A stretch of DNA of 64,000 nucleotides from DATGLE01 sp035294325 (GTDB lineage Bacteria > Chloroflexota > Ktedonobacteria > Ktedonobacterales > Ktedonobacteraceae): assembly GCA_035294325.1 (NCBI GenBank), contig DATGLE010000034.1:16898-80897 (forward strand), read 5' to 3'. A program made the position numbers and the translations under genes. Positions 1 to 9,056 of the stretch are shown here, piece by piece. How positions within the stretch are numbered: the stretch's first letter is position 1; every line of letters starts with the position of its first letter. The notes under the pieces are model-generated. The model made no database searches and was not told where the DNA came from. It saw only the letters and a program-made list of their open reading frames with translations.

Positions 1-3000
1 GGACCTGTCTGGGCGTGATGCGCTGGATGCCATGCGCTTCCCAGTATTCATGCACGCGCAGCCCTTCGGCGGTTGCGCCAAAGCCGGTCTCGGAGACGGC
101 GCCCCAATCGATACTTAACGCCGGCTGACCCTGCGCGCGCTGGTAATGGGCCAGCGCATCGAGGAATGCGCCGGCGGCGGCATAGTTGCCCTGCGCTGCC
201 GAGCCGAGGAGGGAGGCGCCCGATGAGAAAGAAACGAAGAAGTCCAGTTCGCTGCCTTTGAGCAGCGTATGGAGCAGCCACCCTCCGAGCATCTTGGGGC
301 GAAAGACCTCTTTCAGCGCCGTGGCATCCAGATTCGCCAGGGGCCGCACCAGCGATTGCCCCTGCGCATCCTGCCAGACCGAGGCGGCATGGACGACGCC
401 CCTGATCGGCGGACGCCCCTGCCGCGCGAAATCCTCCAGAAATGCCGTCAACTGGCCCTCATCGGCAACATCGACGGCAGCATAGTAGACATGCGCGCCC
501 AGCTCTTCCAGGCTGCGAATGCCGGCGATCTGGCGCGACTCGCGGCTGTCGGCAGGAACCTGGTTCCAGTGCGCGCGCTCCGGCAGCCTGGTTCGTCCCA
601 GCAGCACAAGGTGCTGTACGCCCTTTTTCGCCAGCCAGCGCGCAACTTCGAGGCCCAGGCCCCACAGCCCGCCGGTAATGAGATAGCTGGCATCAGAGCG
701 CAGCGTTAGCTCCCGCTGCTGCCAGTCGCGGCTGCGCACCAGGCGCGCGACGTAGCTCTGCCCCTGGCGAAACGCGATCTGATCCTCGCCCTGCTCATTA
801 TAGAGCGCGTCGAGCAACTGCGTGGCAGCCTCCTGCGACCCGCTCTGCGCGTCCAGATCGACCAGCCCGCCCCACAGTTCGGGGTGTTCCATCGCGCACG
901 TCTTGCCCAGGCCCCATAACGGGGCCTGGGCCACCGCCAGCGCGCTATCCCCGGCGCTCACCGGCTGCGCGCCCCTGGTTATCAGCCAGAGACGCGGCGG
1001 CTCGCTCACCGTGGCCGTGCTGGTCGCCAGCGCTTGAATCACGTTGAGCGCGCTGCCGACGCCCACCACCTGGTCGGCCTCCAGGGAGGCAGGGCTGGCC
1101 TTCGCGGTGGGCATCGCATCAAGGCTCCAGAGGTGCAGCACTCCGCGCAGGGGTGTGTTGTCCGCACGCGCCACATCCTCCATCAAGCGCCTCATATCGC
1201 CGGCGCGTTCAGGATTGACATAATATTGCCCGCGCGCCGAGAGCTGATAGTCTTCGCCGGGAACGACGCGCACGCAGCTTGAGCCGCGCTGCGCCAGCAG
1301 GTCGGCGATCTTCTGCCCGACGCCCTTGCTATCCATAAAGATCAGCCAGCGGCCGGGCCGTGCTTCCGCATGCGAGGCTGCTCCATCCAGTGCCTTCGCC
1401 TCCCAGCGCAACTCGTAGAGCCAGTCGCCAAGCTCTTCGAGCGGCGTAGAACGAGCGGCGGGTTCGGAGCGGCGCAACCGAAGGCCGAGCGCTTCGGCAA
1501 CCACCCGGCCATCTTCGTCGAGGATGCGCACATTCCCTTCGATCACGTCCGATAGCAGGTCCGCGTTCGACTCAAGCGCGGCGTGGCTCCAGACACGTTT
1601 GCCGGGGCGCCCGTGCAGTTGGAAGCTGCGCAGGCCGGTAGGCAGGTAGAGTGTGCCCGTATTCCCGGCAAGCGCCTCATCGGGCAGGGCTGCCACCAGC
1701 ACCTGGAAGCAGGCATCCAGCAGCGTCGGATGCACCTGGTAATAGCCGGCCTCCGGCTCCAGCGCCTCCAGCAGTTGCACCTGTCCCAGCGCCTCCCCGT
1801 CGCGCCGCCAGAGCCGTTCGATGCCCTGAAAGCTGGCGTTAAGCTGAATGCCGCGCTCGCGCAGCATGCCATAGAAGACCGGCACGGGGATCTCCTTCTG
1901 GCAGCGCTCCTGAATGTCCTCCAGCCGGTTCGCCTCGCGTGAGTAGAGCAGGGTTGCCGTTCCTCGGCTCTGTTCGTGGACAAGGCCATCCTCGTGCGCC
2001 AGCGGGCCGTTGCCATTCGGCAGCGTGGTCAGTGTGATACCCTCCTCGCGCGGCAGTTCCAGGGCCGATGGCCCGGTTGACGGCTGGTGCTGCGCGAATT
2101 CGGCATCACACAATTCCTTGAGGCGATTGAGGTGTTCCATACTGGCGAGCACGGTATCGACATCCAGTCCATAGTCCAGTTGACAGGCGATCTCGTTCAC
2201 TCCGGCGGCCTTGATACGCTTCACGAGGTCAAGGCAGCTCTCCGGCGTGCCAAAGAGCACACGCTCGGTAGAGACCAGGCGGTCATAGACAAAGTGCAGG
2301 TAGTCGTTGAAATCCTGCTCCGACAGGCTGGAGAGGTCGACCTTCTGCCCCCGGCTATAGGCGATAGCGTTGAAGAGATAGGAAGCCGACTTGAGATACT
2401 CGCAGAATGGCTCCTCCGTGTGCTCGCGGACGGCCTCGGCGCTCTCTCCCACATAGGTATGCAGCATGACCGAGACCTGGCCGCTCTGCGGATCGTAGCC
2501 ATGCTTTGCTCGCGCCTCGCGGTAGATGGCGATCTTCTCGGCCAGTTCATCAATGCTCTGATTGTACATATGCGTCAGCAGATTGGCGCCCTGCTCGCCT
2601 GCTGCGGCGAAGGTCTTGGGATTGCCGGCAGCCGTAACCCAGATCGGTAGACTGGCCTGGAGCGGCGCCGGATAGGTCTTGATCTCGACCATCTTGCCGT
2701 CGCCGCCCCTGCGCTGGATCGCTTCCCCGCGCCAGAGCTTGAGCACCGTCTCCATGTCGCGGTACATCACCTCCTGGCGGTTGGCGTAGCGGTCTGGAAA
2801 GAAGACGAAATCGTTGGGATGCCAGCCCGACGCGAACGAAATCTCTACCCTGCCGCCCGAGAGGTTATCGACCATCGCCCACTCTTCGGCGACGCGGATC
2901 GGATCGTGCAGCGGCAGCACCACACTGCCGGCGCGCAGGCGGATCTGGCTGGTCTCACGCGCCAGCGCCGCCAGCAGCACTATCGGATTCGGGTAGAGCC

Positions 3001-3187
3001 AGCCATCCCTGGTGAAGTGGCGCTCAGGAATCCACACCCCCGAGAACCCATGACGATCAGCATACTTCGTGCTTTCGATGACCAGGCGGTACTTGTTGTC
3101 TCCACTGAAGGGAGCCTCGCTGCTCGCAAAGAAGATAAGGCCGAATGATATCCCCTTGTCACTCTTATCTGTTGTTGTCGATGCCAC
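1..3187 (-). CDS. Polyketide synthase, second polypeptide (luciferase-like monooxygenase, C-terminal half of DH, KR); partial
   Basis: The frame is open from a GTG at 3187 to the window edge (1062 codons), so the C terminus is missing. The GTG is chosen because AGGAGG lies 5 nt upstream. Residues about 10-355 form an FMN-dependent luciferase-like monooxygenase of the MupA/Atu3671 type found in PKS/NRPS enzymes (GISFGLIFFAS, GVWIPERHF, FASGWHPNDFVFF, LPIWVTAAG). Residues about 420-560 are the second hot-dog fold of a dehydratase: linker LEDIQERC, then FQGIERLW and HPTLLDACFQV with the catalytic-type Asp; the usual YGP motif is replaced by LNAS. Residues about 690-1010 are a ketoreductase with GGLWGLG for NADPH and the S...NYAAAGAFLDA active-site region. 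An ACP and later modules are presumably beyond the edge. It works with the upstream FAAL-KS-AT protein. The product is unknown; the monooxygenase should hydroxylate or aminate-assist the growing chain, which is inference. Confidence 0.88.
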   Translation of the reverse strand, partial: MASTTTDKSDKGISFGLIFFASSEAPFSGDNKYRLVIESTKYADRHGFSGVWIPERHFTRDGWLYPNPIVLLAALARETSQIRLRAGSVVLPLHDPIRVAEEWAMVDNLSGGRVEISFASGWHPNDFVFFPDRYANRQEVMYRDMETVLKLWRGEAIQRRGGDGKMVEIKTYPAPLQASLPIWVTAAGNPKTFAAAGEQGANLLTHMYNQSIDELAEKIAIYREARAKHGYDPQSGQVSVMLHTYVGESAEAVREHTEEPFCEYLKSASYLFNAIAYSRGQKVDLSSLSEQDFNDYLHFVYDRLVSTERVLFGTPESCLDLVKRIKAAGVNEIACQLDYGLDVDTVLASMEHLNRLKELCDAEFAQHQPSTGPSALELPREEGITLTTLPNGNGPLAHEDGLVHEQSRGTATLLYSREANRLEDIQERCQKEIPVPVFYGMLRERGIQLNASFQGIERLWRRDGEALGQVQLLEALEPEAGYYQVHPTLLDACFQVLVAALPDEALAGNTGTLYLPTGLRSFQLHGRPGKRVWSHAALESNADLLSDVIEGNVRILDEDGRVVAEALGLRLRRSEPAARSTPLEELGDWLYELRWEAKALDGAASHAEARPGRWLIFMDSKGVGQKIADLLAQRGSSCVRVVPGEDYQLSARGQYYVNPERAGDMRRLMEDVARADNTPLRGVLHLWSLDAMPTAKASPASLEADQVVGVGSALNVIQALATSTATVSEPPRLWLITRGAQPVSAGDSALAVAQAPLWGLGKTCAMEHPELWGGLVDLDAQSGSQEAATQLLDALYNEQGEDQIAFRQGQSYVARLVRSRDWQQRELTLRSDASYLITGGLWGLGLEVARWLAKKGVQHLVLLGRTRLPERAHWNQVPADSRESRQIAGIRSLEELGAHVYYAAVDVADEGQLTAFLEDFARQGRPPIRGVVHAASVWQDAQGQSLVRPLANLDATALKEVFRPKMLGGWLLHTLLKGSELDFFVSFSSGASLLGSAAQGNYAAAGAFLDALAHYQRAQGQPALSIDWGAVSETGFGATAEGLRVHEYWEAHGIQRITPRQV

Positions 3188-3218
3188 GATATCCTCCTGA
3201 ATGAAATCACAGCTTCCT
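3188..3218 (-). promoter_or_regulatory. Short PKS intergenic gap with strong ribosome binding site
   Basis: The gap separates the two PKS polypeptides. On the minus strand it carries AGGAGG at 3198-3193, 5 nt before the GTG start at 3187. This ideal Shine-Dalgarno supports a genuine second start instead of a sequencing frameshift, although the downstream frame is also open upstream of the GTG, so a +1 shift would join the two proteins. Confidence 0.7.
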
Positions 3219-6200
3219 TCAATTAGGACGTATCTTACCAGTCGCGTGCAGCGTCCACTGGTTATGCGGTTGCTCCGGCAGACCTGCTGCATGGCTGTAG
3301 ACCTGGAAAGATACATGTTCATTCGCGTCGGAAGAAAGGACAACCTGGACCTTCTGCGGGCCTTGCTCTGGCAAGAGCAGGAGTTTCTTCAACTCCAGTT
3401 CCGTCAGTACATGGGCGCCCGGTCCAAAGACTTCCACCGTAGCAGCCTGGGCCATCTCAACATAAACTGAGACAGGTAATGCCATCGCTCCCTGAATGCG
3501 ATGATCGCTCAGGTAAGGCAGGCGCTGCTTGTCCAGCGCAGTTTCCCAAACGTGGATTCCCACGGGATGTACCAGTTCCATATGCGATGCTAAAAGAGGA
3601 TGTTTCTGTGTACTGTCTGGAGTCCAGCGCCCCGGCGCCTGACTCGAACGCTGCCCCGCCCCTGTGGTCTCAAACCAGCAGTATTCTCGCTCGAAGGGAT
3701 AGGTCGGTAGAACGATGCGGCGGCGAGCATAATCACGATCAAAACCGGCCCAATCCAGGGCGGCTCCTTTTACATACAGTGTGGCGACGCTCTCTAAAAG
3801 CGCCTGCCAGTCGTCCTGGTCCTTGCGCAAAGAAGTGAGCCAGGTGCGACTCTCGTCGGGCAAACAGTGCCGGCCCATATTGGCAAGGACGGAGCCGGGG
3901 CCAATCTCCAGGAACAGCTCGCACCCCTGCTCGGCCAGCGTCTGTATTTCGGCGACGAACTGCACAGCCTCGCGTGTCTGCCGCCGCCAGTAGCCAGCAT
4001 CGAGCGTCTGGCCCGGAGCGAGCAGTTTCCCGGTCAGGTTGCAGACCAGGGGTGTATGCGGCGCCTGCACCTGTACCTGGCGCGCTACCTGCTCAAAGGC
4101 ATCGAGCATCGGCTCCATCAGCGGCGAATGGAAGGCATGCGAGACGGTCATCGGATGCGTGGTCACTCCTTCGGCCTCCATGCGCTCTACGACGGCGCGC
4201 ACAGCTTCGCGCTCGCCGGAGATTACGGTGTTCTTCGGCCCGTTGATCGCGGCGATGGAGACCTGATCGCGGTAAGACGCCAGGGCGGCGGCAACCTGCG
4301 TCTGCTCAGCGAATATCGTAGCCATCTCGCCGCGCTCCGTCAATTCCTGCATCAGCCGCCCGCGCTCGACGATAAGTTCAAGACCGTCTTCCAGGCTGAA
4401 CATGCCGGAGACGCAGGCAGCCACGTATTCGCCCACGCTGTGGCCCATCACCACGTCCGGCGTTATGCCCCACGCGCGCCACATCTCCGCCAGCGCGTAC
4501 TCCAACGCGAATAACGCGGGCTGCGTATAGGCGGTTTCATGCAGTGGCGAGACGGCGCCTGCCTCGGGATAGAGCACCGAGAGCAGCGGTATCTCAAGAT
4601 GGGAGCGCAGAATACGATCACAGCGCTCAAGGGCCGCGCGGAAGGTGGGCTGCGTCTCATAGAGTCGTCGCCCCATACCGAAGTACTGGGAACCCTGGCC
4701 GGTGAAGAGGAAGGCGATTTTAGGCCGCGCCCTATCGCGCACATAGCCGCTGCGCACCCCCGGCGCATCCTCTCCGGCAGCGAAGGCCGCCAGCCGCTCG
4801 CGCAGTTGCGTTGAGGAGTCAGCCCTGATCGCCAGCCGGTGAGCGAAGTGGGCGCGTCCGGCATTGGCCGTGAAGCAGACATCGGCGGGCGACTCCTCTG
4901 GATAGGCAGCCATAAACGCCTCGTAGCGGCCCGCCAGATCGCGCAGCGCCTTCGCGCTCTTCGCCGAGAGGGCCAGCAGGTGCAGCGGGCGCTCGCGCTC
5001 ACCGGTCACTGCGGCGGGCGATGGCGCCTCTTCCAGAATGGCGTGCACATTCGTGCCGCCAAAACCAAACGCGCTCACTCCCGCGAGCCGGCGCCTGCCC
5101 TGCGGCCAGGCTTGCGGTTCGCCGGGGATCACAAAGGTCGTATTTTCCAGTGAGATATGATGGTTGAGCTGCTTCAAATGCAGGTGCGGGGGAATCTCCC
5201 CGTGATGAAGCGAGAGCACAACTTTGATCAGGCCGGCAATGCCGGCGGCGGCCTCAAGATGCCCGATATTGGTCTTGACCGAACCGATAGCGCAGACCTG
5301 ATCCGGCGCGCGCTGCTTCATCAGCACGGCTTTGAGCGCATCAAACTCGATGGGATCACCCAGCGGCGTGCTCGAACCGTGCGTCTCGACGTAGCTGATC
5401 TCCTCGGGCGCGACACCTGCATTGTACAGCGCCTGGCGGATGACCGCCTCCTGCGCCAGCCCGTTCGGCGCGGTCAGCCCGTTGCTGCGACCATCCTGGT
5501 TCACCGCTGATCCCCTGATGAGCGCGAGAATGTTATCGCCATCCCGCTGCGCGGCGGAGAGTGGCTTGAGTACTACCAGCCCGCAGCCCTCGGCGCGCAC
5601 ATAGCCGTCGGCGCTCTCGTCGAAGGTCTTGCAGCGGCCATCCGACGACATCATCCGCGCCTGCGAGAAGGTAATCGTCAGTTCCGGCGTGAGGATCAGG
5701 TTGACGCCCCCGGCCAGCGCCATGCTGCATTCGCCGTCGCGCAAGCTCTGGCAGGCCATATGCACGGCGACGAGCGAGGATGAGCAGGCAGTGTCGATGG
5801 CGATGCTCGGCCCACGCAGATCGAGTACGTATGACAGGCGGTTGGCGGCGATGCTGTGCGCGTTGCCGGTGCCCGCGTAGGCATCGATGTAGGACGGATC
5901 GCTAAACTGGAGCCTGCCATAATCGTTGCTGCTTATGCCGACGAATACGCCTGTCTGGCTGCCCGCGAGCCTTTCGGGCGACAGACCGGCATACTCCAGC
6001 GCCTCCCACGCAACCTCCAGCAAGAGCCGCTGCTGCGGATCCATGCGCGAGGCTTCGCGCGGCGATATTCCGAAGAAAGCCGGGTCGAACTGATCGATCT
6101 GGTCCAAAAAGCCACCCCAGCGCGTATTCATCTTCCCCGGCGTGGCCTGCTCTGGATCGTAGAGCGCCTGCAAATCCCAGCGCTGCTCCGGCACCTCGGT

Positions 6201-8393
6201 GATGCCATCGATGCCATCGTGCAGCATGCGCCAGAACTCGCCGGGGCTGGCAGCGCCGGGGAAGCGGCAGCCAACCCCAATTACGGCGATAGGCTCGGTA
6301 CCCGTCCCTGGCCGCGCCTGCTCCTGGCCGGCCCTCTGCTCCTGGGCTGCGTCTCCTGCCAGGTAGTGGACCAGCGCCGCGATATTGGGATAGTCATAGA
6401 TCAGCGTAGGAGACAGCTCGCGCCCGAGCCAGTCCTCAAGATCGGCGGCCAGGCTCACGGCCTGGAGCGAATCCATGCCATACTGCGCCCAGGGCGTCCG
6501 CACGTCTATATCCTGCTTCCTGATGTGCAGGCGCGCGGCAATCTGCTCGACGAGCCAGCGCTGGATCGCCTCCGCTGTGTATTTCCTGGTAAGCTGATCG
6601 GTGTTGCCCGCTACAACCTCCTCGCCGGCCTGCTGCTCGTCACCAGGATCCTGCCTCCACTCATAGACACTATCGAGCGCGCCGGCCAGAAATTCCTCGC
6701 GGCTCGCGCGGCGCTGCACTTTGCCGCTGGAGGTCTTTAATATGCTGCCGGTCTTGACCAGCGCTATAGCGTAGGTCTGCAACTCGTGCTCCTCGGCAAT
6801 GGCGCGGCGGATCGCGGCTGCGACCTCTTCAAGATTTGAGCGCAGGTACTGACGCTCCACCTCCTGCACGACCACCAGTCGCTCTTCGCCCTGCACATCT
6901 ACTGAAAACGCGACTCCGCAGCCCGGGCGCAAAGCCGGATGGCTCTTTTCAACGGTCAGCTCGATATCCTGCGGATAGTGGTTGCTGCCGCGAATGATAA
7001 TCAGGTCTTTGAGGCGCCCGGTGATGAATAGCTCACCATCGCTGAAGAAGCCCAGATCGCCGGTGCGCAGGAAAGGCCCTTCGCCATTCGCCAGGTGAGC
7101 ATGGAAGGTCTCTTCCGTCGCCTCCGGGCGCTTCCAGTACCCCCTGGCAACACTGGGACCGGACACCCAGATCTCACCTACCCGCTCAGGTGGGCATGGC
7201 GTTAAGGTATCTGGATCGACGATTATCACTGTTTGATCTGGCTGATTATTTCCGATGCTCACCAGGGTTCGGCTGCCTTTGTCCCCTGGCTCGGCCTGGA
7301 TGACCTCGTTGCGCTCAAGGGCCTTATCATCGAAGCTGCGCACCAGCGGGAACACGCCCTTGCGTCCCGCCGAGACCACCAGCGTCGCCTCGGCCAGCCC
7401 GTAGCAGGGATAAAAGTTCTCGCGATGGAACCCGCAGGGAGCAAACGCCTCGGCGAAGCGCTCCAGCGTCTCCAACCGTACCGGCTCGGCGCCGTTGGCA
7501 ACGGTCTGCCAGTTGCTAAGATCCAGCGACTCTTTCTGCTCGTCGGTAATCTTGCGCACACAGAGGTCATAGGCAAAGTTCGGTCCACCGCTGATCGTCG
7601 CCCTGGTGCGCGAGACGGCCTGCAACCAGCGTATGGGGCGCTGCAAAAACGAGGCCGGCGACATGATAGTGGACTCAAAGCCGGCGTAGAGCGGTTGCAA
7701 TATGCCTCCGATCAGCCCCAGGTCGTGGTACAGCGGCAGCCACGTCACAGCATGCGCGTCGGGCGGATGCTGGCAATAGCGCTGCACCATCGATGAATTA
7801 TGCAGCAGGTTGGCATGCGTTACCATGACCCCCTTGGGCAGTCCGGTGGAACCCGAGGTGTACTGTAAAAATGCCAGCGTCTCCCCACTGATCGCCGGCT
7901 CACGCCACTGCGTCTCTATGCCGGCGGCAAGGGTGTCAGTGATGATAACCCTTGCCGCCTCCAGTTCGGGAGCATGAGCAAGTAGCCCTTCAACCCTGGA
8001 GGCAAGCGATGAGGGAGCAAGAATGAAAGCCGGTTGAGCATCGTTGGCGATGGCGCGAAACCGGTTAAAGGTCCGGTCCGGGCGAGCGGAGGGTGGATAG
8101 ACGGGCACGGCAATTATTCCACTATATAAACAACCAAAGAATGCCGCGATAAACTCCAACCCGGAAGGGTAAACGAGTAAGGCTCGCTCTCCGCTCTCTC
8201 CATGCGCCTGAAGCGCTGCCCCGATAATTCTGGCCTGACGATCTAGCTCCGCGAAAGTCAGGTGATCCCTCTCTATCTCTCCATCGGTAAGAAAGGTGTA
8301 CACTCGTTGCTCTGGCTGCTGGCTTGCTCTCCATTGCAGGAGCGCGACCAGAGTCGAAAGCGTTGAAGGTGGAAGCAAAATATGTCTACTCAA
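3219..8393 (-). CDS. FAAL-ACP-KS-AT-(N-terminal half DH) polyketide synthase
   Basis: 1724 aa loading protein of a lipid-initiated PKS. Residues 1-~590 are a fatty acyl-AMP ligase (LQYTSGSTGLPKG, WLPLYHDLGLIGG, CYGLAEATL), which activates a free fatty acid. An ACP follows with the phosphopantetheine Ser near 641 (YGMDSLQAV). The ketosynthase has Cys near 868 (DTACSSSL) and both histidine motifs (VETHGSSTPLGD, KTNIGHLEAAAG). The acyltransferase has Ser near 1318 (GHSVGEYVAA) and HAFH near 1418, which indicates malonyl-CoA. After the post-AT linker PTYPFEREYCWFE, a dehydratase first hot-dog starts with catalytic His near 1630 (LSDHRIQGAMALP). The protein stops right after WTLHATGKI, where a complete DH would continue. 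The start is a TTG; no ATG is available before the conserved FAAL N terminus. The missing half DH is encoded by the next gene, 31 bp downstream. Confidence 0.93.
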   Translation of the reverse strand: MSRHILLPPSTLSTLVALLQWRASQQPEQRVYTFLTDGEIERDHLTFAELDRQARIIGAALQAHGESGERALLVYPSGLEFIAAFFGCLYSGIIAVPVYPPSARPDRTFNRFRAIANDAQPAFILAPSSLASRVEGLLAHAPELEAARVIITDTLAAGIETQWREPAISGETLAFLQYTSGSTGLPKGVMVTHANLLHNSSMVQRYCQHPPDAHAVTWLPLYHDLGLIGGILQPLYAGFESTIMSPASFLQRPIRWLQAVSRTRATISGGPNFAYDLCVRKITDEQKESLDLSNWQTVANGAEPVRLETLERFAEAFAPCGFHRENFYPCYGLAEATLVVSAGRKGVFPLVRSFDDKALERNEVIQAEPGDKGSRTLVSIGNNQPDQTVIIVDPDTLTPCPPERVGEIWVSGPSVARGYWKRPEATEETFHAHLANGEGPFLRTGDLGFFSDGELFITGRLKDLIIIRGSNHYPQDIELTVEKSHPALRPGCGVAFSVDVQGEERLVVVQEVERQYLRSNLEEVAAAIRRAIAEEHELQTYAIALVKTGSILKTSSGKVQRRASREEFLAGALDSVYEWRQDPGDEQQAGEEVVAGNTDQLTRKYTAEAIQRWLVEQIAARLHIRKQDIDVRTPWAQYGMDSLQAVSLAADLEDWLGRELSPTLIYDYPNIAALVHYLAGDAAQEQRAGQEQARPGTGTEPIAVIGVGCRFPGAASPGEFWRMLHDGIDGITEVPEQRWDLQALYDPEQATPGKMNTRWGGFLDQIDQFDPAFFGISPREASRMDPQQRLLLEVAWEALEYAGLSPERLAGSQTGVFVGISSNDYGRLQFSDPSYIDAYAGTGNAHSIAANRLSYVLDLRGPSIAIDTACSSSLVAVHMACQSLRDGECSMALAGGVNLILTPELTITFSQARMMSSDGRCKTFDESADGYVRAEGCGLVVLKPLSAAQRDGDNILALIRGSAVNQDGRSNGLTAPNGLAQEAVIRQALYNAGVAPEEISYVETHGSSTPLGDPIEFDALKAVLMKQRAPDQVCAIGSVKTNIGHLEAAAGIAGLIKVVLSLHHGEIPPHLHLKQLNHHISLENTTFVIPGEPQAWPQGRRRLAGVSAFGFGGTNVHAILEEAPSPAAVTGERERPLHLLALSAKSAKALRDLAGRYEAFMAAYPEESPADVCFTANAGRAHFAHRLAIRADSSTQLRERLAAFAAGEDAPGVRSGYVRDRARPKIAFLFTGQGSQYFGMGRRLYETQPTFRAALERCDRILRSHLEIPLLSVLYPEAGAVSPLHETAYTQPALFALEYALAEMWRAWGITPDVVMGHSVGEYVAACVSGMFSLEDGLELIVERGRLMQELTERGEMATIFAEQTQVAAALASYRDQVSIAAINGPKNTVISGEREAVRAVVERMEAEGVTTHPMTVSHAFHSPLMEPMLDAFEQVARQVQVQAPHTPLVCNLTGKLLAPGQTLDAGYWRRQTREAVQFVAEIQTLAEQGCELFLEIGPGSVLANMGRHCLPDESRTWLTSLRKDQDDWQALLESVATLYVKGAALDWAGFDRDYARRRIVLPTYPFEREYCWFETTGAGQRSSQAPGRWTPDSTQKHPLLASHMELVHPVGIHVWETALDKQRLPYLSDHRIQGAMALPVSVYVEMAQAATVEVFGPGAHVLTELELKKLLLLPEQGPQKVQVVLSSDANEHVSFQVYSHAAGLPEQPHNQWTLHATGKIRPN

Positions 8394-9056
8394 AGTTCAA
8401 TGTTTCCTGATCAAGAAGGCGAGAATGCCTCTCAGCTAATCAACTAGGGAATCAAAGTGAGGAAACATATTTGATGTTCGCTGTCTGATGGAACCTTCAC
8501 TCCTGGTAGCTGTCAACAGCGGTACAGCGCGACACCTCCTTTCTCTCACGGCACTGGCGCCTCTTACGTTTTCCATGAACGTTTGAATATGTTCCCCCAT
8601 GAAGATCAACTACCTTACATTCAGATGAGCGCGCAGCGCTTCCTGTTATCCCGTCCGGCAACGTCGCTATCGCGACTACTGCTACGCGGTCAGCCGAACG
8701 GACCGGCTTGCGCCGCGAGAGCGGCGTTTCTGAATGCGCTAGCAATTCAGTACACATGGCATTCGCGAATGCCATGTGTACTCCCTATGATTCCGCTTAT
8801 ACCTGGACGACTAATCCGGCCCCTACTCCCCTCACATTACATCTGGTCCTTCATTGTAGCACACTTGAGCAACCGCTGAGCATGAGGAAAACGTTAAGTC
8901 TGAGCAGGAGGCGCCCCCATCATCACAGACAGGATGAGGCATGAGTTTATATGCTGAGGCATAACGACACAGAGCACGCTGCGGAGCCAGCGTGCTCTAA
9001 GATAACTCTAACCTTATGTAAAACGAGCAGGCGAACCGGTCCGCTCGTACATATTT
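8394..9056. other. Intergenic region upstream of the PKS (no gene seen)
   Basis: 663 bp between the PKS start and the tricorn protease stop, both genes on the minus strand. It holds a perfect 34-bp palindrome (8749-8782) and a small CGCCGC-GAGA-GCGGCG hairpin at 8711-8726. Short open frames here show no recognisable protein. The PKS promoter should lie here but no convincing -35/-10 pair was seen. Confidence 0.6.
8749..8782. repeat. Perfect palindrome, 17-bp arms, no loop
   Basis: Arms read AGTACACATGGCATTCG and its exact complement, centred on TCGCGA. It lies 275 bp past the tricorn protease stop and 356 bp upstream of the PKS start. No T-tract follows on either strand. Confidence 0.85.

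Noticed and set aside
5856..6740. 294-codon plus-strand frame opposite the PKS
   Set aside because: Antisense shadow of the KS/ACP region, no protein features.
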